Below are positions 1 to 8,969 of a stretch of DNA of 64,000 bases, piece by piece. The position numbers and the translations under genes are program-made. Origin of the DNA: Streptomyces sp. TP-A0874 (GTDB lineage Bacteria; Actinomycetota; Actinomycetes; Streptomycetales; Streptomycetaceae); assembly GCF_001748085.1 (NCBI RefSeq), contig NZ_BBZK01000009.1, positions 124,001 through 188,000 of the forward strand, written 5' to 3'. Numbering within the stretch: the stretch's first letter is position 1; every line of letters begins with the position of its first letter. The notes beneath the pieces are model-generated. The model saw only the letters and a list, made by a program, of their open reading frames with translations, had not been told where the DNA came from and ran no database searches.

Positions 1-250
1 CTTGCCGGAGTCGAGCGGTGTATAAGAGCTCTGCGGAAGACGGGGGTGTCAGCTCGCCTTGCGCACCTGCGAAGATGGAATCGCGACCGGCGGAGGGGCC
101 GTGCCGCGATCGGGGCACCGAGGGCCCCGATTCGGAGATCGGTTTCCGAACGACATGCGCCGAGTGCCGTGTGGCGGACGTGATCCCCTGGGAGCTCCAA
201 GTACGGAGGAGCCGGTGACGGCAGCAGAACAGGAGCCGGGAAGGCCGAGG
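1..250. other. Upstream region of dasR
   Basis: No complete gene is visible here. The reading frame of dasR stays open upstream to about position 59, but the extra residues are basic, proline- and arginine-rich and unlike the family, so I treat this stretch as leader or promoter DNA. I see no clear DasR-type inverted repeat in it. Confidence 0.5.
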
Positions 251-1024
251 ATGGCGAACGAACAGGAGGCCGTGGCGGAGGAGTCGACCGGATCGCCCGG
301 CGGCAGGCGGGTCGCGAGGGTGCCGAAGTACTACCGGCTCAAACGGCACCTCCTGGAGATGACCGAGAGACTGCCCCCCGGCTCCGCGGTCCCGCCCGAG
401 CGCGCCCTCGCCACCGAGTTCGACACATCCCGCACGACGGTCCGTCAGGCCCTCCAGGAACTCGTCGTCGAAGGCCGGCTGGAGCGCATCCAGGGCAAGG
501 GCACCTTCGTCGCCAAGCCCAAGGTCGCCCAGGCGCTGCAGTTGACCTCCTACACCGAGGACATGCGCGCCCAGGGGCTCGAACCGACCTCCCAACTGCT
601 CGACATCGGCTACGTCGTGGCCGACGACCGCCTGGCCGGCTCACTCGGCGTCGAGGCCGGTGGGCGGGTGCTCCGGATCGAGCGGCTGCGGCTGGCCAGC
701 GGTGAACCGATGGCGATCGAGACCACCCATCTGTCGGCGAAGCGCTTCCCGGCGCTCCGGCGTTCCCTGGTGAAGTACAGCTCGCTCTACACCGCGCTGG
801 CGGAGGTCTACGGCGTACGCCCCGCGGAGGCCGAGGAGACGATCGAGACCTCGCTCGCCACCCCGCGGGAGGCCGGACTGCTCGGGACCGACGTGGGGCT
901 GCCGATGCTGATGCTCTCCCGGCACTCGGTGGACGCGGAGGGGGCCCCGGTGGAGTGGGTGCGCTCGGTCTACCGGGGAGACCGGTACAAGTTCATCGCC
1001 CGACTCCGCCGTCCGTCCGATTAG
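251..1024 (+). CDS. dasR: GntR-family regulator DasR (N-acetylglucosamine-responsive)
   Basis: This is a 257-residue GntR/HutC-type regulator. An N-terminal winged helix (about residues 25-95, with the recognition segment FDTSRTTVRQALQELV) is followed by a UTRA ligand-binding domain (about 105-250). The text from PKYYRLK onward agrees closely with my memory of Streptomyces DasR, the global repressor of N-acetylglucosamine and chitin uptake that is released by phosphorylated aminosugars. The ATG at 251 is chosen because the conserved region begins about 25 residues later; an open frame continues upstream to 59. The das transporter genes usually found beside it would lie outside the window on the left. 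cstA follows in the same direction after 339 bases, so it is probably a separate unit. Confidence 0.93.
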   Translation: MANEQEAVAEESTGSPGGRRVARVPKYYRLKRHLLEMTERLPPGSAVPPERALATEFDTSRTTVRQALQELVVEGRLERIQGKGTFVAKPKVAQALQLTSYTEDMRAQGLEPTSQLLDIGYVVADDRLAGSLGVEAGGRVLRIERLRLASGEPMAIETTHLSAKRFPALRRSLVKYSSLYTALAEVYGVRPAEAEETIETSLATPREAGLLGTDVGLPMLMLSRHSVDAEGAPVEWVRSVYRGDRYKFIARLRRPSD

Positions 1025-1363
1025 TCTCGAGTGCCGGCCCGGCCGTGGCCCTGACTGGAATTCAGAACAACGGCTGAGCTGGGACTTTGGCAAATGTTTC
1101 CGTTCCGGTATGCGGACGGGTGATGACGTTTGGCAGGACCCTGCCATACATTTCCAGACACCACACGACGACTCGGCGCGCGGTAGCGAGCGGATCGGCG
1201 AACGGCGTCGTGCGGCTTCGGGTCCAAGGCGGAGGAGGGAGGCGACGCGGAGCGTCGTCGACCGTCGACAACGCCGGATACGAGCCGCACGACGCCGGGA
1301 GCCCGCTCGCCATCGCGCCACCGGGCCGTAAGGCGTTCGGAGAGGAAACGGAGAGCCCTCGCC
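1025..1363. other. Intergenic region dasR-cstA
   Basis: No gene is supported here. The stretch should carry the cstA promoter. It holds a perfect 6-base inverted repeat, TGGCAG-GACC-CTGCCA, at 1131-1146, which could be an operator or an RNA hairpin. Base composition is less GC-rich near 1055-1170 than in the flanking genes, as expected for promoter DNA. Confidence 0.5.
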
Positions 1364-3604
1364 ATGGCAGAGCCCGCCCCGCCGCGCACCCCCGGGCGCA
1401 GCGTCACTCCCAGAACCATGATTACTTGGACGGTCGTCGCCCTGATCGGCGCGGCCGGTTGGACCATGCTCGCCCTCTCCCGCGGAGAGGAGGTCTCGGC
1501 GGCCTGGATGGTGGCAGCCGCCCTCGGCTCGTACGCGATCGGCTACCGCTTCTACTCCCGGTTCATCGCGAACCGGGTGCTGAAGGTGGACAAGAACCGG
1601 GCCACCCCGGCCGAACGGCTGGACGACGGGGTCGACTTCCACCCCACCGACCGACGGGTGCTGCTCGGCCACCACTTCGCGGCCATCGCGGGAGCGGGAC
1701 CGCTCGTCGGCCCGGTCCTCGCCGCGCAGATGGGCTACCTGCCCGGCACCATCTGGATCATCGTCGGCGTGATCCTGGCCGGCGCCGTCCAGGACATGGT
1801 GACGCTCTTCTTCTCCATGCGGCGGGACGGCAAGTCCCTGGGGCAGATGGCCCGCGACGAGATCGGCCCGGTCGGTGGCGCCGCAGCGCTGATCGCCGTC
1901 TTCGCCATCATGATCATCCTGCTGGCGGTGCTGGCGCTGGTCGTGGTCAACGCGCTGGCCGGCTCGCCGTGGGGCACCTTCTCCATCGCGATGACGATCC
2001 CGATCGCCTTCCTGATGGGCTTCTACCTGCGAGTACTCCGCCCCGGCCGGGTTACCGAGGTCTCCCTGATCGGTGTCGCGCTGCTGCTCCTGGCGATCGT
2101 CTCCGGCAGCTGGGTGGCCGACTCCTCGCTGGCGGACACCTTCACCCTCTCCCCCGGCACCCTCGTCATCTGGCTGGTCGTCTACGGTTTCGTCGCCTCG
2201 GTGCTGCCGGTGTGGATGCTGCTGGCTCCGCGTGACTACCTGTCCACCTTCATGAAGATCGGCACCATCACCCTGCTGGCGATCGGCGTCGTCGTCGCCC
2301 TGCCGAACATGAAGATGGACGCGGTCACCGAGTTCGCCTCCCGGGGCGACGGGCCGGTCTTCGCCGGATCGATGTTCCCGTTCGTCTTCATCACCGTCGC
2401 CTGCGGCGCGCTCTCGGGCTTCCACGCCCTGGTCTCCTCCGGCACCACCCCGAAGATGATCCAGAAGGAGAGCCAGGTCCGGATGATCGGCTACGGCTCC
2501 ATGCTGATGGAGTCCTTCGTCGCCGTGATGGCCATGGTCGCCGCCTGCGTCATCGACCCCGGACTCTACTTCGCGATGAACGCCCCGGCCGGCGTCATCG
2601 GTGACACCGTGCAGTCGGCCTCGCAGGCGGTCGGGGGCCTCGGTTTCAACATCTCGCCCGACGAACTGGCCGCGGCCGCCAAGGCGGTCGAGGAGGAGAC
2701 GCTGCTCTCCCGCACCGGTGGCGCTCCGACGCTCGCCGTGGGTATGTCGGAGATCTTCTCGCAGGTCTTCGGCGGCCACGGGATGAAGGCCTTCTGGTAC
2801 CACTTCGCCATCATGTTCGAGGCGTTGTTCATCCTGACCACGGTGGACGCCGGCACCCGGGTCGGCCGTTTCATGCTCCAGGACACCCTGGGCAACGTCT
2901 TCAAGCCCTTCCGGAACGTCAGCTGGAAGCCGGGGCTCTGGTTCACCAGCGCGGTCGTCGTCGGCGCCTGGGGCTACTTCCTCTGGGTCGGCGTCCACGA
3001 CCCGCTGGGCGGCATCAACCAGCTGTTCCCGCTGTTCGGCATCGCCAACCAACTGCTGGCCGCCGTCGCCCTGGCGGTGTGCACCACGCTGCTGGTCAAG
3101 TCCGGTCGGCTGAAATGGGCCTGGGTGACCGGCATCCCGCTGCTCTGGGACGTGGCGGTCACTCTGACCGCCAGCTGGCAGAAGATCTTCTCCGACGACC
3201 CCAAGATCGGCTTCTTCAGCCAGCGCGCTGTCTACCAGGACGGCATCGATGCCGGGGAGGTGCTGGCCCCCGCGAAGAACATGGACGACATGCACACCGT
3301 CGTCACCAACTCCACCGTGGACGGTGTGCTTTCCGCGCTCTTCGCCATCCTGATCATCCTGGTGCTGCTGGACGCCGCCCGGATCTGCGTGAAGGCCGTC
3401 CGCGATCCGCGGAGCGTGCGGCTGGAGGAGGCGCCGTACACCGAGTCGAAGATCGTCGCACCCGCCGAACTCTGGGCCACCCGCGAGGAGAAGGCCGAAC
3501 TGGTGGCGGCCGGGGTCGGCAGCGAGGGCGGGGTCCCACGGCAGCGGAGCGAAACGGACAGCGGCGCTCCGCGCTCCGGGGCAGGCTCGGGCGGTGACTC
3601 GTGA
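1364..3604 (+). CDS. cstA: Carbon starvation protein CstA (pyruvate/peptide transporter family)
   Basis: A 746-residue polytopic membrane protein of the CstA/BtsT family, which imports pyruvate or peptides during carbon limitation. The N-terminal part has the family segments HPTDRRVLLGHHFAAIAGAG and GPVLAAQMGYLPG, followed by many hydrophobic helices across the first 650 residues and a hydrophilic C-terminal tail. The motif FHALVSSGTTPKMI is also typical. The ATG at 1364 precedes MAEPAPPRTPGRS and the first helix starts about 20 residues later. The stop overlaps the start of the next small gene by four bases (GTGA), so the two are probably translationally coupled. Substrate cannot be read from the sequence. 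Confidence 0.93.
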   Translation: MAEPAPPRTPGRSVTPRTMITWTVVALIGAAGWTMLALSRGEEVSAAWMVAAALGSYAIGYRFYSRFIANRVLKVDKNRATPAERLDDGVDFHPTDRRVLLGHHFAAIAGAGPLVGPVLAAQMGYLPGTIWIIVGVILAGAVQDMVTLFFSMRRDGKSLGQMARDEIGPVGGAAALIAVFAIMIILLAVLALVVVNALAGSPWGTFSIAMTIPIAFLMGFYLRVLRPGRVTEVSLIGVALLLLAIVSGSWVADSSLADTFTLSPGTLVIWLVVYGFVASVLPVWMLLAPRDYLSTFMKIGTITLLAIGVVVALPNMKMDAVTEFASRGDGPVFAGSMFPFVFITVACGALSGFHALVSSGTTPKMIQKESQVRMIGYGSMLMESFVAVMAMVAACVIDPGLYFAMNAPAGVIGDTVQSASQAVGGLGFNISPDELAAAAKAVEEETLLSRTGGAPTLAVGMSEIFSQVFGGHGMKAFWYHFAIMFEALFILTTVDAGTRVGRFMLQDTLGNVFKPFRNVSWKPGLWFTSAVVVGAWGYFLWVGVHDPLGGINQLFPLFGIANQLLAAVALAVCTTLLVKSGRLKWAWVTGIPLLWDVAVTLTASWQKIFSDDPKIGFFSQRAVYQDGIDAGEVLAPAKNMDDMHTVVTNSTVDGVLSALFAILIILVLLDAARICVKAVRDPRSVRLEEAPYTESKIVAPAELWATREEKAELVAAGVGSEGGVPRQRSETDSGAPRSGAGSGGDS

Positions 3605-3804
3605 GGGCCCCGGCCCTCCGACATCTCGCGGCCCGCGCCCGCTGGTTCTGGCGCGAGGCCACCGGCGAGGCGGCCTACGAGCGCTATGCCGCCCGGGCCC
3701 GGGCACACGATCCGGGGGCGGAGGTGCTCAGCCGCCGAGACTTCGAGCGGCGGCGCGTCGACGCCCGGGAAGCGGATCCACGCGAGGGATTCCGCTGCTG
3801 CTGA
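3601..3804 (+). CDS. YbdD/YjiX-family small protein, CstA partner
   Basis: A 67-residue protein beginning with GTG at 3601, overlapping the cstA stop codon by four bases. It has the family layout: RWFWREATGEAAYERY near the N terminus, then a short charged segment with FERRR, and a cysteine pair at the end. Small YbdD/YjiX proteins are commonly encoded directly behind cstA-type transporter genes and are thought to assist the transporter; that role is inferred from position. A hairpin terminator follows 60 bases downstream, closing a two-gene operon. Confidence 0.85.
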   Translation: MRAPALRHLAARARWFWREATGEAAYERYAARARAHDPGAEVLSRRDFERRRVDAREADPREGFRCC

Positions 3805-3863
3805 ACCGATGAGCGGTCACCGCTGACCGCCGGGCCACGCCGATCGAGGAGATCGGTGAAGGA

Positions 3864-3905
3864 GGGCCGCCACCCCACCGGACCGACCCCCGGGGTGGCG
3901 GCCTT
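3864..3905 (+). terminator. Hairpin terminator after cstA operon
   Basis: A 12-base-pair perfect stem (GGCCGCCACCCC at 3865-3876 with GGGGTGGCGGCC at 3892-3903) closes a 15-base loop and ends in a short TT. It lies 60 bases after the YbdD gene, in the position expected of a terminator for cstA. Confidence 0.75.
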
Positions 3906-4095
3906 CGGCCTGTCTCCCGCAAGGCGGCTCCAGGCCCGACGGGGGACCGCCGTGGGGCCGGCGACCCGCCGCGGCGGCCGCCGGCGATTCCAGACGGAAA
4001 CTCCGCGCCCCTCGGCGGTCTTCCACCCCGCTGCTGGCAAGGCCGCCACCGAACCGGCCGGATGTCCCCCTGCAAAGACCACCGGCCATATCGCA

Positions 4096-4142
4096 GCACA
4101 ACATATGGGGTCGCTGGCGTAGCGAACCACAAGATGTATGCT
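4096..4142. promoter_or_regulatory. Candidate paired NrdR boxes upstream of nrdAB
   Basis: Two related 16-mers, GCACAACATATGGGGT (4096-4111) and CCACAAGATGTATGCT (4127-4142), start 31 bases apart, that is three helical turns. Read on the minus strand both show an AT-rich centre followed by TTGTG, resembling NrdR boxes, which occur as such pairs in front of ribonucleotide reductase genes. The assignment is by resemblance and spacing only. Confidence 0.5.
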
Positions 4143-4280
4143 CGTGCTCGCTGCCCACGCAGGGGAATCCGGTGTGAGTCCGGAACTGTCCCGCAATGGT
4201 GTGACAGGCATACTTTCGCATGCCTGTCGAGTCCAACTACCTGCCGGCAGCCGACGCCCGGGAAACCGCCGGGCGCCGAT
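4143..4280 (+). ncRNA. Cobalamin (B12) riboswitch controlling nrdAB
   Basis: The stretch contains the conserved core of the adenosylcobalamin riboswitch: GGGGAATCCGGTGTGAGTCC around 4162-4181 followed by GGAACTGTCCCGC, a hairpin with complementary arms ACAGGCAT and ATGCCTGT around 4204-4226, and the B12-box-like GAGTCCAACTACCTGCCGGC. A GC-rich hairpin (CGCCCGG with CCGGGCG, about 4255-4275) follows and may be the expression platform. In Streptomyces a B12 riboswitch is known to shut down the oxygen-dependent class Ia reductase when B12 allows the class II enzyme to work. Exact boundaries are approximate. Confidence 0.93.
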
Positions 4281-4419
4281 TTCGTCCAGGCTCCGAGGAT
4301 GAGCCGACGGACGCTGCCGGTGGTGTGGCCCCCGTCCTCTCCGGACGCCCTCGTACCGCCTCCGCGGCCCGTCGCGCCCCCACCCTCGCGAGCGACAACG
4401 AGCGAGGGAGAGCACCACC

Positions 4420-6861
4420 TTGACCATCGCGCCCGCCGACCCCGTTTCAGCCGCGCAGAAGGCCACCGCTCCGGTCACCGCCGCCGCCGGCACGACGGAC
4501 TCCGGCACCGACGCCGCCGGCACCGCGCTGCTGCGCACCCTGACCGAGCTCACCGCCGACCTGCCGTCGACCGACCCGGGCCGGGTCGCCGCCGCGGCCT
4601 TGCGGGGGCGCCATCCCGGTTCGGACGAGGCGGAGTTGCGGGCCCTGGCCACCGAGGCGGCGGCCGGGCTGATCTCGGACGATCCGGAGTACTCCCGGCT
4701 GGCCGCCCGGCTGCTGACCCGCGCCATCGCGGAGGAGGCGGCGACGCAGGGCGCCGGAGCCTTCTCGGAGTCGGTGGCGACCGGGCACCGCGAAGGTCTG
4801 ATCGCCGACGGGACGGCCGCCTTCGTCGCCCGGCACGCGGACGCGCTCGACGCCCTGGTCGACGCCGCGCTCGCCGCGGGCAACGACGACCGCTTCGGCT
4901 ACTTCGGGCTGCGCACCCTGCACAGCCGCTACCTGCTCCGCCACCCCACCACGCGGCAGGTCATCGAGACCCCGCAGCACTTCATGCTCCGGGTCGCCTG
5001 CGGACTGGCTGCGGACGACTCCCCGCAGGCGGTCGAGGAGGTGGCCGACCTCTACCGGCTGATGAGCCGCCTCAACTACCTGCCCAGCTCCCCCACCCTG
5101 TTCAACTCAGGCACCCGGCACCCGCAGATGTCCTCCTGCTACCTGCTGGACTCACCGCTGGACGAGCTGGACTCGATCTACGGCCGCTACCACCAGGTGG
5201 CGCGGCTCTCCAAGCACGCGGGCGGCATCGGCCTGCCCTACAGCAGGGTCCGCGCCCGTGGCTCACTCATCCGCGGCACCAACGGTCACTCCAACGGCAT
5301 CGTCCCGTTCCTGCGCACCCTCGACGCCTCGGTGGCTGCCGTCAACCAGGGCGGCCGGCGGAAGGGCGCGGCCTGCGCCTACCTGGAGACCTGGCACGCG
5401 GATATCGAGGAATTCCTCGAACTCCGGGACAACACCGGCGAGGACGCCCGCCGGACGCACAACCTCAACATCGCCAACTGGATCCCGGACGAGTTCATGC
5501 GGCGGGTCGAAGTGGACGCCCTGTGGTCGCTGTTCTCCCCCTCCGAGGTGCCGGAACTGGTCGATCTGTGGGGGCCTGAGTTCGACGCCGCCTACCGCGC
5601 TGCCGAGGAGCGGGGCCTGGCCGCCAAGCAGTTGCCCGCCCGGCAGCTGTACGCCCGGATGATGCGCACCCTCGCCCAGACCGGCAACGGCTGGATGACG
5701 TTCAAGGACGCCGCCAACCGGACCGCCAACCAGACCGCCGAGCCGGGCCGGATCGTCCACTCCTCCAACCTCTGCACCGAGATCCTGGAGGTGAGCGACG
5801 ACGGGGAGACCGCGGTCTGCAACCTGGGCTCCGTCAACCTCGCGGCGCACCTCGGGGAGGACGGCGAGCTGGAGTGGGAGCGGCTGGACGCGACCGTCCG
5901 CACCGCGGTCACCTTCCTCGACCGGGTGGTCGACATCAACTTCTACCCGACCGACGAGGCGGCCGCCTCCAACGAGCGTTGGCGGCCGGTCGGGCTGGGG
6001 GTGATGGGCCTCCAGGACGTCTTCTTCCGGTTGAAGCTCCCCTTCGACTCCCCGGCGGCGATCCGGCTCTCCACCAGGATCGCCGAGCGGATCATGCTCG
6101 CCGCCTACGAGGCCTCCTGCGACCTCGCCGAACGGCACGGACCGCACCCGGCCTGGTCGGAGACGCGCACCGCGCGCGGGGTCCTCCACCCGGACCACTT
6201 CCCGGACGCGGCCGCGGAGCCGGAGTGGGCGGAGCGCTGGACGGCGCTGCGCGCCCGGATCGCGGAGACCGGGATGCGCAACTCCCTGCTGCTGGCAATC
6301 GCTCCGACCGCCACCATCGCCTCCATCGCGGGGGTGTACGAGTGCATCGAGCCGCAGGTGTCGAACCTCTTCAAGCGGGAGACGCTCTCCGGGGAGTTCC
6401 TGCAGGTCAACGCCTACCTGGTGGAGGACCTCAAGGAGCTCGGCCGGTGGAACCCGCAGACCCGGGAGGCGCTGCGCGAGTCCAACGGATCGGTCCAGGA
6501 GGTCCCGGGCCTGCCGGCGGAGGTCCGGGAGCTCTACCGGACGGCCTGGGAGATCCCGCAGCGTGCCCTGATCGACATGGCCGCCGCCCGCACCCCCTAC
6601 CTGGACCAGAGCCAGTCGCTGAACCTCTTCATGGCTTCGCCGACCATCGGCAAGCTCAGCTCGATGTACGCCTACGCCTGGAAGAAGGGCCTGAAGACGA
6701 CCTACTACCTGCGTTCCCGACCGGCCACCCGGATCGCCCGGGCCGCCGGCTCCGTGGACGGCGCGGCCAGCGCCGCCGCCCTCCCCGCCCAGCAGACCGC
6801 GGACGCCGAAGCCGCCGCCTGCTCCCTGGAAAACCCCGAGTCCTGCGAGGCCTGCCAGTAA
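4420..6861 (+). CDS. nrdA: Class Ia ribonucleoside-diphosphate reductase, large subunit
   Basis: An 813-residue R1 subunit, which reduces ribonucleoside diphosphates using a radical generated by NrdB. Visible catalytic features are the redox cysteine in SSCYLLDSP, the active-site NLCTEI (Asn, Cys, Glu), the second redox cysteine in TAVCNLGSVNL, the finger-loop region NLFMASPTIGKLSSMYAY and a C-terminal shuttle pair ESCEACQ. Translation probably begins at the TTG at 4420, seven bases after a GAGGGAGAG ribosome binding site. An N-terminal region of about 100 residues is alanine-rich and variable. The stop codon TAA shares a base with the ATG of nrdB. Expression is expected to be off when B12 is plentiful, through the riboswitch upstream. 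Confidence 0.95.
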   Translation: MTIAPADPVSAAQKATAPVTAAAGTTDSGTDAAGTALLRTLTELTADLPSTDPGRVAAAALRGRHPGSDEAELRALATEAAAGLISDDPEYSRLAARLLTRAIAEEAATQGAGAFSESVATGHREGLIADGTAAFVARHADALDALVDAALAAGNDDRFGYFGLRTLHSRYLLRHPTTRQVIETPQHFMLRVACGLAADDSPQAVEEVADLYRLMSRLNYLPSSPTLFNSGTRHPQMSSCYLLDSPLDELDSIYGRYHQVARLSKHAGGIGLPYSRVRARGSLIRGTNGHSNGIVPFLRTLDASVAAVNQGGRRKGAACAYLETWHADIEEFLELRDNTGEDARRTHNLNIANWIPDEFMRRVEVDALWSLFSPSEVPELVDLWGPEFDAAYRAAEERGLAAKQLPARQLYARMMRTLAQTGNGWMTFKDAANRTANQTAEPGRIVHSSNLCTEILEVSDDGETAVCNLGSVNLAAHLGEDGELEWERLDATVRTAVTFLDRVVDINFYPTDEAAASNERWRPVGLGVMGLQDVFFRLKLPFDSPAAIRLSTRIAERIMLAAYEASCDLAERHGPHPAWSETRTARGVLHPDHFPDAAAEPEWAERWTALRARIAETGMRNSLLLAIAPTATIASIAGVYECIEPQVSNLFKRETLSGEFLQVNAYLVEDLKELGRWNPQTREALRESNGSVQEVPGLPAEVRELYRTAWEIPQRALIDMAAARTPYLDQSQSLNLFMASPTIGKLSSMYAYAWKKGLKTTYYLRSRPATRIARAAGSVDGAASAAALPAQQTADAEAAACSLENPESCEACQ

Positions 6862-7886
6862 TGACCGACACCACCGACAGCACCGTGAAGAACCTGCTCG
6901 ACCCGGGCTTCGAGCTGACTCTCCGTCCGATGCGCTACCCGCACTTCTACGAGCGCTACCGGGACGCCATCAAGAACCACTGGAGCGTTGAGGAGGTCGA
7001 CCTGCACTCGGACGTCAGCGACCTCGCCAAGCTCTCGCCCGAAGAACAGCACCTGATCGGCCGCCTCGTCGCGTTCTTCGCGACCGGTGACTCGATCGTG
7101 GCGAACAACCTGGTGCTCACCCTCTACAAGCACATCAACTCCCCGGAAGCCCGGCTGTACCTGTCGCGGCAGCTGTTCGAGGAGGCGGTGCACGTCCAGT
7201 TCTACCTGACGCTGCTGGACACCTACCTCCCCGACCACGACGACCGGGCCGCGGCCTTCGCCGCCGTCGAGAACATCCCCTCCATCCGGGAGAAGGCGCA
7301 GTTCTGCTTCCGGTGGATGGACTCGGTGGAGGACATCGACCGGCTGGAGACCAGGGAGCAGCGCCGCCGATTCCTGCTCAACCTGATCTGCTTCGCGGGC
7401 TGCATCGAGGGGCTGTTCTTCTACGGCGCCTTCGCCTACGTCTACTGGTTCCGCTCCCGCGGCCTGCTGCACGGGCTGGCCACCGGCACCAACTGGGTCT
7501 TCCGCGACGAGTCCATGCACATGGAGTTCGCCTTCTCCGTGGTGGACACCGTCCGGGAGGAGGAGCCCGACCTCTTCGACGACGAGATGGCCAAGCAGGT
7601 CACCGCGATGCTGGAGGAGGCGGTCGAGGCCGAGCTGCAGTTCGCCCGGGACCTCTGCGGTGACGGGCTGCCGGGCATGAACACCGCCTCCATGCGCCAG
7701 TACCTGGAGTGCGTCGCGGATCAGCGGCTGCGCCGCCTGGGCCTGCCCGCCCGCTACGGCTCGCAGAACCCGTTCTCCTTCATGGAGCTCCAGAACGTCC
7801 AGGAGTTGACGAACTTCTTCGAACGACGCTCCTCCTCCTACCAGATGGCGGTCGAGGGCTCGGTCTCCTTCGACGACGACTTCTGA
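6861..7886 (+). CDS. nrdB: Class Ia ribonucleoside-diphosphate reductase, small subunit
   Basis: A 341-residue R2 subunit that holds the di-iron/tyrosyl-radical cofactor. Iron ligands and the radical residue are seen in EEAVHVQFY (Glu-x-x-His, then Tyr four residues after His) and in the second Glu-x-x-His, DESMHMEFAF; the presence of the tyrosine argues for a standard class Ia enzyme rather than a tyrosine-free subclass. A C-terminal SVSFDDDF tail is of the kind that docks onto NrdA. It overlaps nrdA by one base. In other Streptomyces an AraC-like gene (nrdS) follows; here a strong terminator follows at once and no nrdS is seen. Confidence 0.95.
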   Translation: MTDTTDSTVKNLLDPGFELTLRPMRYPHFYERYRDAIKNHWSVEEVDLHSDVSDLAKLSPEEQHLIGRLVAFFATGDSIVANNLVLTLYKHINSPEARLYLSRQLFEEAVHVQFYLTLLDTYLPDHDDRAAAFAAVENIPSIREKAQFCFRWMDSVEDIDRLETREQRRRFLLNLICFAGCIEGLFFYGAFAYVYWFRSRGLLHGLATGTNWVFRDESMHMEFAFSVVDTVREEEPDLFDDEMAKQVTAMLEEAVEAELQFARDLCGDGLPGMNTASMRQYLECVADQRLRRLGLPARYGSQNPFSFMELQNVQELTNFFERRSSSYQMAVEGSVSFDDDF

Positions 7887-7909
7887 TCGGGGCGGGCTCC
7901 GGACGGAGA

Positions 7910-7943
7910 AGGCCCGCACCGCGCGGTCGCGCGGTGCGGGCCT
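7910..7943 (+). terminator. Terminator after nrdAB
   Basis: A near-perfect hairpin with arms AGGCCCGCACCGCGC and GCGCGGTGCGGGCCT starts 24 bases after the nrdB stop codon. It closes the nrdAB transcript before the convergent peptidase gene. Confidence 0.85.
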
Positions 7944-8038
7944 CTCCTGTGCGATGCGGTGGTTCACGCCCCGGGTGCGGAGCTCCGGCTCATCTCCCCG
8001 GGCCCCCGTAGTCCTACCGGACCGGCATCGCGTGGGAC

Positions 8039-8776
8039 TCAGACGCCGCAGGTGGGCGCCGACCAGTACCGGCTCGGACGGTGGTCGACGTGCGTGTGGT
8101 CGTTGTGACCCGGGTAGCCCGGGCCGAGGATCCCGTTGAAGCCGTGGTTCCGGGCCGCCTTGGCCAGGGTGCACAGCGAGTGCGGCGAGACGCCCAGGTC
8201 AGCTGCGTCGCCGTACATGTGACGGCTGTTGGACGCGCCCCCGACCGCACTGTTGCAGGACTTGGAGCGGAAGCCGCTGGTGACCCGGATCGGCTTGTCG
8301 CCGAGGGCGTGCCGGAGCGCCTCCAGCTTCCACATCGTGCGCAGCGCGTTGGACTTGGCGGTCGCCGCGCTGACGGCCCCACCCGACCAGTTCGAGTTAC
8401 AGCGGTTCAGCTCGCTGTAGGTGAAGTGGATGGGGGTGCAGTCGTTGTCCTGCAGGGCGTAGATCTTGCTGAAGGTCTGCGGCCCGGCGACGCCGTCGGC
8501 GGAGAGGCCGTAGGCCGCCTGGAACCGCTTGACGGCGGCGGCGGTGGCCGGCCCGTAGGAGCCGTCGATGGCGAGCACCTGACCGGTGCCGGGGTAGCCG
8601 GCGACACGGATCTGGAGCTGCGTCACGTCGGCGCCGGTGGCGCCCTGCTTGAGCGTCCGCGACCAGGTGTAGCAGCCGTCCGCGTGCGCCGTGCCCGCGG
8701 TGGCCGCCACACCGGCGGTCATGCCAGCCATGACCATGACAAAGGAAATTACGAATCTCAGGGTACGTCTGAGCAC
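8039..8776 (-). CDS. Secreted zinc D-Ala-D-Ala carboxypeptidase (M15) with peptidoglycan-binding domain
   Basis: A 245-residue exported protein. Residues 1-32 form a Sec signal peptide (RRTLRF, hydrophobic core, AGTAHA cleavage site). A peptidoglycan-binding domain follows (about 33-110, with GATGADVTQLQIRVAGYPG and DGSYGPATAAAVKRFQ), then an M15A peptidase domain (about 115-245). Zinc-site motifs are SRHMYGDAADLG (His and Asp) and HNDHTHVDH. The arrangement matches the classical Streptomyces albus G zinc D,D-peptidase, which removes the terminal D-alanine of peptidoglycan stem peptides. Cysteines are paired as expected for an extracellular enzyme. It is convergent with nrdB. Confidence 0.92.
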   Translation of the reverse strand: MLRRTLRFVISFVMVMAGMTAGVAATAGTAHADGCYTWSRTLKQGATGADVTQLQIRVAGYPGTGQVLAIDGSYGPATAAAVKRFQAAYGLSADGVAGPQTFSKIYALQDNDCTPIHFTYSELNRCNSNWSGGAVSAATAKSNALRTMWKLEALRHALGDKPIRVTSGFRSKSCNSAVGGASNSRHMYGDAADLGVSPHSLCTLAKAARNHGFNGILGPGYPGHNDHTHVDHRPSRYWSAPTCGV

Positions 8777-8888
8777 AGGTCCTCCCAGGCGATGAGTGGT
8801 CTGTGCATGAGACTGACGGGTAGGTCAACACGCGTCAACCGGTGCCGCCTGGCAACAACCGGCAACGTCGGGTAACCGCGGAACCACG

Positions 8889-8918
8889 AGCGGCCCGGCG
8901 GACCACCGCCGGGCCGGA
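8889..8918 (-). terminator. Hairpin downstream of def
   Basis: An 11-base-pair perfect stem (CGGCCCGGCGG at 8891-8901, CCGCCGGGCCG at 8906-8916) with a 4-base loop lies 54 bases after the end of the deformylase gene on the minus strand. It has no U-run, as is common in high-GC actinobacteria. Confidence 0.6.
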
Positions 8919-8969
8919 CTGGGGCTGGATGGACAGCGGACCCGCCGCGAAGGGCCGGACCCCGCGCCG

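Noticed and set aside
641..3706. A 1021-codon open frame on the minus strand opposite dasR and cstA
   Set aside because: It is a by-product of high third-position GC in the real plus-strand genes; its residues are low-complexity Gly/Asp/Arg/His with no domain.
4162..4187. SigR promoter match starting at GGAAT in the nrdAB leader
   Set aside because: It is part of the B12 riboswitch core and 18 or 19 bases on there is no GTT.
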